64,000 bases of DNA from NCBI GenBank assembly GCA_023055425.1, contig JALGPY010000007.1, positions 14,270,001-14,334,000 of the forward strand, given 5' to 3'. The stretch is from Linanthus parryae. Lineage: Eukaryota > Streptophyta > Magnoliopsida > Ericales > Polemoniaceae. Every line of letters begins with the position of its first letter. The stretch's first letter is position 1. This document shows, one piece after another, positions 55,855-64,000 of the stretch. The position numbers and the translations under genes were made by a program. The notes beneath the pieces were generated by a model. That model saw only the letters and a program-made list of their open reading frames with translations, was not told the origin of the DNA and made no database searches.

Positions 55855-58452
55855 TCAAGGGACGTCAAAACCGCCAGGGTGTACCTTGACGTCTGCTTCC
55901 GGGCCCAAATATGGCTTGACCCGATTTCCACTCACCCACTGAGATCTCAATTTTCCCGGGACAAGCTGCATCCGAGACTCGCCGTGAAGTGCTTTCTGCC
56001 CTTCTTGAAACTGCTTTGGTTGTGCCGAAGTCTGATGGCTCGGGAGCGGTTTAAGCTCTCGGGTTGGTGGCCCTTTGAGTGACGGGACCAGGGCCAATTT
56101 CTGCTCACCTTTTTCGTCCAGCTGTAAACTGGTCCGGTTTTCAGTTTGCATGGCCTGCTCCTCCTGGAATCTCTCCTCGTTCTCTCTGTCCACTCTGTCA
56201 ATTTCTTCCCAAAGCTCATCCATCTCCTCGTTTTCCCAGCCTTCTTCGACTACCTCCACTACGAAGATGTCTTCATGCTCGTAATAATTCGGTAGTTGCA
56301 GATTTTTGAAAACGTTGAACTTCACCTTGTCTTCATTAATCTGCATGGTCAGTTCTCCGCTCTTGCAGTTTATCATGGCTTCTCCGGTAGCCAAAAACGG
56401 TCTGCCCAGAATGAGTGGTACGTCTCCTGCCTCCATGTCCAGAATTACAAAATCTGCCGGAAAAATCAATTCTCCGACTTTCACCAGAATATCTTCAATA
56501 ACTCCGTAAGCCTGCTTCACGGATCTGTCCGCCATCTGCAGCTTGATTCTGGTGGGCCTGAGTTCACCGATTTTCAAAGTCTTGAAAATCGACAAAGGCA
56601 TCAGATTGATACTGGCCCCTAGGTCACACAGAGCCTTTCCTGTGTAAGCATTACCTAGGGTCACCGGGATAACAAAACTGCCAGGGTCCTTCCTCTTCCT
56701 CGGTAGCCCATTCTTCACACAGTTGCTCACTTCTGCCGTCAGATTTATAGTCTCGAAATCGCTCATACGTTTCCGTCCGTACAAAATATCTTTGAGGAAC
56801 TTGGCATAAGTGGGCATCTTTGCCAACGCATCCGCAAAGGGTATGTTGATCTTCAGCTGTTTGAAAATCTCGAGAAATCTGGCGTAGTCCTTGCTATCAT
56901 CCCTCTTTCGTGTCTTCAAAGGATACGGCACCTCCTTGGAGACAGGTATCGTTTCTGCTTCCTTCTCTTTATGCACTGCATCCTGCTCAACCGAGCCCTT
57001 CGGCTGGGGGCGGTCGGCTGAGCTGTTATCCTGGCCAAATATTTCGCGCTCGATTTCTTTCGACTTTTCAGCACGTGCATGGCTAGGATACGGCGGATCC
57101 TGTAGTGCTAATCCACTCCGAGTGGTGATGGCATTGACCTGAGCACGTGGATTATTCACTGTATTCGAGGGCAAGTTTCCTGGTTGTCTCTCCGTTAGCT
57201 GCTGTGCTAACTGTCCAACTTGTACCTCCAAAGCGCGCAGTGACGTTTTGGTCATCTGCACGTCGGCTGTCAGGGCGTCCATGTGCTCGAACCGGGACTC
57301 CATGGTCTGGAACATGGACTTGATCTCCTTCATCTGAGCGTCGTACTGCTGTGCAGATGGGCCCGACTGAGCCTGCTGCGTCGGTGCAGCCTGCTGGGCT
57401 GGTGGCCTGTGCTGGAACCCCGGTGCATAAACTGTTGCGTTCGGGTTTCCGTACCGGAACCCGGGATGGTCTCTCGTACCCGGTCTGTACCGGCTCGGAT
57501 CCCACTGCTGCTGTACGTAATTGGAATCTTCGTTTCCGAGCCCCTCGATGGCTGTGTCCAAATCTGTTTTTCCTACTGCATCAGTTGAGTAAACTTTCTT
57601 GACCAAATCTTGAACGATCTTGGCCATATTGTCTATCCGTTCGTCTTCCACTGGCTCGGCTCGGGCCGTGATCCTGCGATCGTCAAACAGGCGAGTATCC
57701 TGTTTGGCTAATTGCTTCATCAGCTCATAGGCACCGTCCTTGTCCACATGGTACAGAAAATTTCCTCCGGCTTCTCGGTCAATCCTGTCAGCACTCTCCC
57801 TGTCTAGGGCATGGTAGAATACCTGCAGGATCTTCGGGTCTCCGAAACCGTGGTTCGGGCATCTTTTCACAAGTCTCATCAATCTGTCCCATGCGTCTAC
57901 CACCGTCTCCCCCGTCTTCTGTTTGAACGACAGAATCTCGCTTTGTAACTGGATGACCCGGGAGGCGGGGTAAAATTTGGCCAGAAAATCCGTGACACAC
58001 CCCTCCCATGTAGTGATCGATCTGGGTGGTCGGGATTCGAGCCAGTCGTTGGCCACTCCGTATAGGCAGTATGGGAAAAGAATTAGCATAAGTGCCTCTG
58101 CGCCAACTCCCTTATACCGGACCTTGTTGCAGTAATCCTCGAACTTCCCGATGAAGTCGTTTGGATCTTCATCAGCTTTGCCATGGAACGGGCAGAGGTT
58201 CTGAACAGTCTGGATGGTGGACGGTTTTATGTCAAAGTGTTCTGCGGTGATCTCGGGCACCACAATAGCTCGCTCATGCCCCCCCGTGGGGACTTCGAAA
58301 TTCTCCACCAATGCCTTCCCAGACCGGTTGTATGTCCTCTGCTTGCTCCAGGCAGCGAATCCTGCTGCGATCAGATCCTCGATGTACCGAGCCATCTCGG
58401 CTGGAGTACGTGTCTCGGGCAGTTCTGGCGTTCTCTCGGTATTGTCGCCCAT
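55855..58452 (-). CDS. Athila-like gag-protease ORF fused to an integrase tail, 865 aa
   Basis: Gag domain at residues about 95-270 (CPFHGKADEDPNDFIGKFED, WLESRPPRSITTWEGCVTDF, FYHALDRESADRID). A Gln/Pro-rich stretch and a coiled-coil-like segment follow (about 355-440); no zinc knuckle is visible. A retropepsin domain has catalytic Asp 610 in LCDLGASINLMPLSIF and the flap/late motif VPLILGRPFLATGEAMINC. Near residue 800 the RT entry motif RELKPLPSH is present. Instead of RT the ORF then passes to KQFQEGQKALHGESRMQLVP, GKLRSQW and NRVKPYLG, which resemble the integrase C-terminus of Athila/Tat pol. This implies an in-frame loss of RT, RNase H and integrase core near 56035. The ORF is open throughout. 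Gag and protease could still form and mature a particle, with copying enzymes supplied in trans. Confidence 0.88.
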   Translation of the reverse strand: MGDNTERTPELPETRTPAEMARYIEDLIAAGFAAWSKQRTYNRSGKALVENFEVPTGGHERAIVVPEITAEHFDIKPSTIQTVQNLCPFHGKADEDPNDFIGKFEDYCNKVRYKGVGAEALMLILFPYCLYGVANDWLESRPPRSITTWEGCVTDFLAKFYPASRVIQLQSEILSFKQKTGETVVDAWDRLMRLVKRCPNHGFGDPKILQVFYHALDRESADRIDREAGGNFLYHVDKDGAYELMKQLAKQDTRLFDDRRITARAEPVEDERIDNMAKIVQDLVKKVYSTDAVGKTDLDTAIEGLGNEDSNYVQQQWDPSRYRPGTRDHPGFRYGNPNATVYAPGFQHRPPAQQAAPTQQAQSGPSAQQYDAQMKEIKSMFQTMESRFEHMDALTADVQMTKTSLRALEVQVGQLAQQLTERQPGNLPSNTVNNPRAQVNAITTRSGLALQDPPYPSHARAEKSKEIEREIFGQDNSSADRPQPKGSVEQDAVHKEKEAETIPVSKEVPYPLKTRKRDDSKDYARFLEIFKQLKINIPFADALAKMPTYAKFLKDILYGRKRMSDFETINLTAEVSNCVKNGLPRKRKDPGSFVIPVTLGNAYTGKALCDLGASINLMPLSIFKTLKIGELRPTRIKLQMADRSVKQAYGVIEDILVKVGELIFPADFVILDMEAGDVPLILGRPFLATGEAMINCKSGELTMQINEDKVKFNVFKNLQLPNYYEHEDIFVVEVVEEGWENEEMDELWEEIDRVDRENEERFQEEQAMQTENRTSLQLDEKGEQKLALVPSLKGPPTRELKPLPSHQTSAQPKQFQEGQKALHGESRMQLVPGKLRSQWVSGNRVKPYLGPEADVKVHPGGFDVP

Positions 58453-58561
58453 CCTGCAAAAGTAGAGATCTCAAGAGCAATGAGATAACGAAAAATAAAA
58501 AATAAAATAAAAATAAAAACTCTGAAAATTAATTCGGACTACTAAATAAACCCTAAAAAGT

Positions 58562-58578
58562 CCCCGGCGACGGCGCCA
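58562..58578 (-). promoter_or_regulatory. Primer-binding site, tRNA-Asp
   Basis: TGGCGCCGTCGCCGGGG on the minus strand, a few bases inside the 5' LTR. It matches the 3' end of plant tRNA-Asp with perhaps one mismatch and is the primer typical of Athila. Confidence 0.8.
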
Positions 58579-58584
58579 AATACT

Positions 58585-61110
58585 TGATGCGCAATTTAGC
58601 GTGCTATTCGCAAGTATACGAATCAAGTAATATAGAGAGTATTTTCGACTCGGATTATCGATCCCACAGGGACTTTGCAGGTTTTTCTAGTGATCAATTT
58701 TAACGAACAGAGTGTAAAAAGGAGGAATATTTTGAGAGTTTGTAACTACGAACTAAGTACTGAACGTAAATAACTGAAACGTAAATATTTTTGTGGAAGT
58801 TTTCTGAATAATCTTAAGTTTGTAAAACTAGGGTTTGAGATACTAGGTCCCGGGATCCCCTAGGGTTCTTCAGATTTTCGTTCTTTGTTTGACATGAAAA
58901 CACACAGCAGTCTCGTTATCCGTGCCACGTACCAATTGTGCAGTATCTTTTCTTTTCCTGCACGTTATCACAATCCTGCAGACTGTCGGGTTCCTGTTAA
59001 GCTGCCTAAGTCTGCAGTCTCGTTCTAAGGCTGCTAGGGTTTCTAACCTGTCCTGATGGCCCGGGTCAGATTCTCTAACAGTTGGTCTCAACGATTTCAG
59101 GCTAGTCCTAACTCCCCTTCGCTAGTCGGCCCATCGGGGTAAGGTGCTAAATTCTGTCTTCTTTTCCTAACCCTAACCGGACGTTCTCACCTACCGGCTC
59201 GGGTCTGTAGCAATTCTGGTTAGCTACTCCGATCATGCATGAACAGTAAAATTCAAAGACATAATAACGAATAAAGCTGCTGATATTAAGATAGCACGAT
59301 CATGAATTCATAGTCAAAACGTAGAACTAATCTCTGAAAACGAAACCCTAGGTTCACCGAGAACCTAGGTAAAAGTTTAGCTACTGAAATTCATAACGTA
59401 AAAAAACACAGTTTTTGAATAAGAGAGAAGAAAAGCAAACGGGTCTTCGAATATGGAATTGCGCTTTCGTGCTCTCCCGGGATGCTCAGACTCCTCCGGT
59501 TGTGCTGTCTTGTTGTGTGCTATCTCCTGTGATGAGCACTGGACGAGTCTTTATATAGTGCTGGAGACGTTTCTGGAAACTGCCGAAATTACGAAACTGC
59601 CACTGGGCCGAAACCGCCTCGGGAAACGGGCCGTCTGCCACCACCTCGGAAACGGGCCAACTGCACAAGATAGCTGCGTAGCTAACTGCGTAGTTAGCAG
59701 CGTAGCTACCTGCGTAGCTAACTGCGAAGGTAGCTGCGTAGCTAACTGCGTAGTTAGCAGCGTAGCTAACTGCGTAGGTAGCTGCGTAGCTACCTGCGTA
59801 ACTAACTGCGAAGGTAGCTGCGGAGCTACCTGCGTAGTTGGCTGCGTAGGTAGCTGCGTAGCTACCTGCGTAGTTAGCAGCGTAGCTAACTGCGTAGGTA
59901 GCTGCGTAGCTACGTGCGTAGTTAGCAGCGTAGCTAACTGCGTAGGTAGCTGCGTAGCTACCTGCGTAGTTAGCAGCGTAGCTAACTGCGTAGGTAGCTG
60001 CCTCCTCGGTTTGCGCGCCAAACTCCTCGGGATGCCTCGGGATGCGTACTAGGCTCCTCGGGATGTCTCGGGATGACTGCTGATCTTCTCGGAGTGTGTT
60101 TCGTCCGTCTCGGGATGCGTGCCAAACTGCTCAGGATGCCTCGGGATGCGTGTCAGGCTCCTCGGGCTGCGTGCCAATCTTCCTCGGGAAACGTGCCAAT
60201 CTTCTCGACTTGCATGCTCGGCTTCTCAGCCTCCTTGGATCCTTCACCCGCATGCCTGCTTCATTTCCGGCTCCGTGAATTCCCGTCTTGCGTTTTGACC
60301 CGAAACTTGTCAAAATTACCAAAATACCCCTGGGTCAAAACCGCTCCAAATTCTGTCCAATTCTGACTCTGGCCATAGGTAAACTGCTGACTGAATTTGG
60401 AAGACAAAATCTGAACTTGACTCCGGAAACCCGGGCCCGGTGCCAAAATGACCAAAATACCCCTAGGCCAAAACTATCCCGGAAATCGTCACGAACATGA
60501 AATAGTTGCTCCTGACTCCGGACACCGGAAACCGAGACTCCTTACTCGGGCGTGGCCTGACTGGGACCCACACTTGACGGGAGTCGGTTTTTTGGCCGGA
60601 CTCCGTTTCAGCATTATAACCTGTTTTCGGAAAGCCCTTGACGTCTCTGTTCTTTTGCCCCTGGTTTCACTTCAAAATTCCAAGTCAAGCTCAAGATATT
60701 GTCAACCGAGCGCATCCCGGTGATTCTCGGTTTTGGCGTTTTCAGCTTCCTCGGTCGGTTTTCACTGCTCGTTTTTCCGCCAGTCTTTCCGTTTTCCATT
60801 CCGCTCTCCCTTGTACCAGTCTCGGTCAAATCCTGCTCCGAGCGTTTTCTGCACGTTTCTCGAGGCGAACCCGGTTCTGTCTCGACACGCATCCCAATGC
60901 ACTTTCCGAACCTGTTCCTGTAAGAACATGACAAAACCTGCGATCATATCCAATAAAAGTACGAAACATGCAGAAATTCACGAAGAGCAAATAACCGTCT
61001 CGTTCCTAAAACCGAGGCTTTCCGAGGGTGAATTCTGGCTAAAACGCGGTTTTCCATCACACATACACATCTTTTCAGGCTATAAAATAACTCCTATTTG
61101 GGCGTTATCA
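58585..61110 (-). repeat. Athila-like 5' LTR
   Basis: 2526 bp, adjoining the PBS. It is the LTR expected to drive transcription (leftward, away from gene H). Confidence 0.93.
59675..59998. repeat. 12-bp tandem array (27 copies) in the Athila-like 5' LTR
   Basis: Same array as 51652-51975 with the same unit order and number, 8023 bases further on. Confidence 0.93.
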
Positions 61111-61214
61111 TGGCCGGCGGTCGTCCGAGAGGGAGGACGACGGCAGCCTGCGGTGGCGTGAGGCCGGCGACGGGAGGGTAAAAAAGCAGAGACCTAATTA
61201 GTGCTCTGATACCA

Positions 61215-61952
61215 TGAAAGGGGTAAAATTTTCCATGCTTTTCATTGATTATTTACACCCTTAAATAGGTAAAATACAATGCTAAATTATTCAACTAGTC
61301 CTTTAATTATTTACATAAGAGCAACTCCAACAGTTGGCCTAAAACGTTCTTTGGCACAAAAATAGGCCAGCTTTGGCCAAAATCTGTCTCCAACAGATGG
61401 TGTAAAACCTGGTGTATCTTTACACCAGGCCTAAAGTTGGACAAAAATGGAGAAAAACTAAGTTTACTGTAGCTGGTGGAAAACCATTAAAAAACACAAA
61501 TTTATTCAACCTCCCTCCTCCTGCAAGTCTCCTCCAACTCCTCTGCCCTCTCCAACATTCATATCCACTAATCCAATTACCGGGAATCAACAGAAAGGCC
61601 ACTCGTTTTGGAAGAGAGTTGCAGAAAATTATCATAAACATAAAGATATTGTTTCAGATAAAAAAATAATAATAAAAATTTAAAATAAAAATAAAAATTA
61701 TTTTGCTCACTTTAACAAATTATTTAATACAATACATTTTGTAAAAAAATAGTTCGTTGTTAACTAGATATAGCTACATGATTGTTTAATAAGAAAAACA
61801 ATAGTAATAAAATAATGCTGGTGGTCTATATTTAGATCATCTGCTGGAGCAAATACTCAAAAAGTGCTGGTGTAAAATTTAGGGCAGGTACAAAATTTAG
61901 TCCAAAGACAGTTTTGCTGTTGGAGATGCTCTAAGAGTCCTATGACTATTAC
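61215..61952 (-). repeat. Copia-3 5' LTR, split by a MITE
   Basis: About 121 bp once the MITE (61319-61932) and its duplicated TAA are removed. It ends at 61952, only 46 bases before the start codon of gene H, and is oriented to transcribe leftward. Confidence 0.85.
61319..61932. mobile_element. MITE in the copia-3 right LTR, directly upstream of gene H
   Basis: The 614-bp element has ends GAGCAACTCCAACAG and, reversed, GAGCATCTCCAACAG, flanked by TAA (61316-61318 and 61933-61935). The left LTR of copia-3 has the empty site (TTTACATAAGAGTCC near 39890-39903), so the boundaries are well fixed. No coding capacity. The 3-bp duplication suggests PIF/Harbinger type. Confidence 0.85.
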
Positions 61953-61998
61953 TGGTCTAGCAAACAAGTCAGTCTTCAACCTCTGGAGACAGATAGAG

Positions 61999-64000
61999 AT
62001 GGAGAGTACGGGGAGGAGAATGGAATGGGGCAGAGATGTGGTGCCATTTGCAGCCATGGTGGCCATGGAGTGTTTGCGCGTAACCGCAAACACTCTCTTC
62101 AAAGCAGCTACCCTCTGTGGCATGAGCTACCACGTCTTTTTGGTCTACACTAACGCCGTTGCTTCTCTCATCCTCCTTCCCTCCCAATTCCTCTGCACCC
62201 ACACCACCACCAGGTTCGCTCTCTCTCTGTCTCTCTGTCTCTCTGTAAAGGGTATTTATCAAAATATGTGATTTGGCAGATCTGCAGGTCTTCCTCCTCT
62301 CAGCTTCTCAATTCTGAGCAAAATTGCCCTCCTTGGTCTGATTGGGTAACACACTCTTTCCTAGAATATTCTATTCGATTGAGAAGAAGTCAGCTTTTCA
62401 GAACTGGAAATCTCTAATTTTTGTGTGGATTTTATGGAATAGGGCTACAACCCAGATTCTGGGATATGCAGGGATTATGTATAGCTCTCCAGCTCTTTCT
62501 TCAGCCATGAGCAACCTCACCCCAGCTTTCACTTTCTTACTTGCCATCATTCTCAGGTTCTGACTTCACCTTCCAATATTCCAGTATTGTCAATGTGTTG
62601 ATTTTAATTTCTATCCCATGAATCAATTTTATTGTATTAGGTGTATCAATTACCTACTTTTAATAGATTTGAGTAGATGTTGGAGGAAGTTTAGTTTTCT
62701 TTCTTTCAAAAAGGAAAAGAAAACTGCAGTTATGTTTGCGGTTGTACATTGATGAATGTAGCCGCCCCTAAAGGGGAAAGGCTTGTTGAGTTGAGTTGAA
62801 TACCTACTTTTCCGGACACTTGACCACCGAATAACACGTCTATACAACCAATCGTGCCAAATTATCAATACAATAGAGATGCCAGTTGATCTGAATTGAG
62901 TATGGTGATTGCATTCCCTATTAGCTTAAGCAACAAACTGCAATTATAGTTCATATTTAGGGGCGGAGCCAGGATTTTGCCACAGGTGGGGCTAAATTCA
63001 ATTTTAAAAAAATCTAGTGAATAAATGTATGTAGTGGATGTTCTTGTATAAATTTTGTGGGGGGCTAAAATGAGTTTATATCACAAAAAGCAAAGTAAAA
63101 TTGTAGTTTTCAAACACTGAGTGGGGGGTATAGACTCCACAACCTTCTATGTAGCTCCGCCCTGTTCATATTGAAGACCTCTCTTTTTGGAGTGTCAAAA
63201 TTCAGAAACATATGCATCAACCGCAGTTCATGGCGAGGGACTTGGGCACAGAACTGAAAATGTAACAAAAGCTCAATATGTATTCAAGCATTAACATTTT
63301 TGTGTCATTGGGGCTTTATATTTGTAGGATGGAGAGGCTGGCCCTGAGAAGCTCGAGCAGCCAGGCTAAATTGCTGGGAACCGCTGTGTCAATATCAGGA
63401 GCACTTGTAGTGAGCCTATACCAAGGTTCCCCCATTACATTTGCTAAGTTACTTCTTCAACAGCCTCAACATTTGCACTCACCTGAATCGAGCTGGATCA
63501 TTGGCAGTATCTTGCTCTCAACTGAGTACAGCTTGGCTGCTATCTGGTTTATTGTTCTGGTAGATCTTTAAAAATTCTCTATAACATGTAGTAGTAGAAT
63601 AATAAGAAGTATGGACATGATACCTAATTAGTATGGGGACATGTCAGCTCATAAATTGTTGGTAGACAAGTTAAATCTATCTCTTTTTGAACTTTCGCAA
63701 ATCAAAACTTGGCACCTAATTTCTCCTGTGCCTTCTTACATAAATGTTTGAAATTAGTGTCTGCAAACTTAAATTGCTACCCAACTAGGGCCAACAGAGG
63801 AGCTGTTTGCCAAAACGGCTCCGTTTCCAGATCCTTCTCCTTGGCTAAAGCTTCACATTGTAAAGATTGCTGAAATTCATGGCCCAAATTATTGAGTTTG
63901 GTACTCGTCACATGGGCTTAGAGCTAAAGCTACAAAATATCTGAACTTCCATTTTGTTAACACGTGACTTCAATTTTCTTAACATGTAATTTTATGCAAC
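61999..64000 (+). CDS. Gene H: WAT1-related (EamA) transporter, exons 1-4, continues past window
   Basis: Exons are 61999-62213, 62280-62345, 62443-62556 and 63328-63559, all with GT and AG ends and the same lengths as in gene F. The window ends in intron 4. The protein starts [20 protein letters not shown] and reads [74 protein letters not shown] and [20 protein letters not shown]. The visible part is intact and very like F. The ATG at 61999 corresponds to the F start. The 46 bases before it match the F leader, but further upstream the sequence is a MITE and copia-3, so the original promoter now lies 22 kb away, ending at 39794. Intron 3 has a hAT-type MITE. Confidence 0.9.
62958..63164. mobile_element. 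hAT-type MITE in intron 3 of gene H
   Basis: The 207-bp element is flanked by a perfect 8-bp duplication, TTCATATT (62950-62957 and 63165-63172). Ends are TAGGGGCGGAGCC and, reversed, CAGGGCGGAGCTAC. The paralogous intron of gene F reads straight through (TAGTTCATATCGAAGACC at 35336-35353), confirming the empty site. Confidence 0.85.

Larger units (their letters stand above)
50562..61110 (-). mobile_element. Athila-like Ty3/gypsy element lacking pol, with apparently identical LTRs
   Basis: LTRs of 2526 bp each (50562-53087 and 58585-61110), a perfect TGGCC target duplication (50557-50561 and 61111-61115) and TGATGCGC...GTTATCA ends on the plus strand. On the minus strand the PBS after the 5' LTR is TGGCGCCGTCGCCGGGG (58578 down to 58562), matching tRNA-Asp as in Athila. 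A purine tract (GTGGGGGTATT) precedes the 3' LTR. Gag and protease are of Athila type. RT, RNase H and integrase core are absent; the internal 5.5 kb holds one ORF and non-coding repeats. All six-frame ORFs of one LTR recur in the other with an 8023-base offset and unchanged translation, so insertion was very recent and must have relied on enzymes from another element. Confidence 0.92.
39795..61952 (-). mobile_element. Copia-3, host of a 22-kb nest of insertions upstream of gene H
   Basis: LTRs of about 120 bp lie at 39795-39914 and 61215-61952 (the latter split by a MITE). On the minus strand the right LTR is 5', preceded on its inner side by a Met-tRNA PBS (61202-61214, TGGTATCAGAGCA on minus). 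A purine tract (GCGGGGGAG) adjoins the left LTR. Its own sequence survives at 39795-41153, 49176-50561 and 61111-61952; the rest is copia-4, the Athila-like element and a MITE. Gag, protease and part of RT are deleted. Comparison with gene F (TTTTCTGAACTGGTCTAG at 34263-34280) places the insertion between CTGAA and CTGGT, without a clear 5-bp duplication. Termini in element sense are TA...CA. Confidence 0.88.

Overview
The window is plant nuclear DNA, most likely from an angiosperm and probably a eudicot. The evidence is intron-split WAT1-related (nodulin MtN21/EamA) transporter genes with GT-AG introns, Ty1/copia elements primed by initiator-Met tRNA, an Athila-like Ty3/gypsy element primed by tRNA-Asp, an L1-type LINE with a C-terminal RNase H, and several families of plant-type MITEs. 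I did not identify the species. Exon boundaries were placed by hand from splice sites, reading phase and comparison between the paralogous copies inside the window. Genes are labelled A to H for reference only.

Host genes: the window is a tandem array of WAT1-related transporters, all on the + strand. Subfamily 1 comprises A (only its last exon, 183-339), B (8322-11660, one splice acceptor lost), C (12719-20439, broken by a copia element and by lost acceptors) and D (22493-24728, 7 exons, intact, 360 aa). A spare terminal exon (20816-20969) lies between C and D. Subfamily 2 comprises E (25601-27083, deletion-riddled pseudogene), two exon-1 remnants (near 33754 and 38499), F (34318-37143, 7 exons, intact, 366 aa) and H (from 61999, first four exons intact, runs off the window). 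Both intact genes have the same seven-exon layout and encode predicted membrane exporters of the drug/metabolite transporter superfamily.

Mobile DNA fills most of the rest. At 2732-8008 an insertion flanked by a 15-bp direct repeat holds copia-1 (3269-7648), which itself contains a relic LTR of another family. Copia-2 (13504-18840, minus) sits in exon 4 of C. A L1-type LINE with two open, overlapping ORFs occupies 27439-33636. A 22-kb nest occupies 39795-61952: copia-3 (minus strand, 120-bp LTRs) was entered by copia-4 (41154-49175, plus), by an Athila-like element (50562-61110, minus) and by a MITE in its right LTR. This nest ends 46 bp before the start codon of H and separates H from the upstream sequence that F still has.

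The most unusual object is the Athila-like element. Its two 2526-bp LTRs appear identical, yet it carries no reverse transcriptase, RNase H or integrase core. One 865-codon ORF runs from gag through protease and then, in frame, into what looks like the C-terminal tail of integrase. Each LTR holds a 27-copy array of a 12-bp unit arranged as hairpins, and the internal region holds seven copies of a 14-bp perfect palindrome, six of them in pairs set exactly 18 bp apart.
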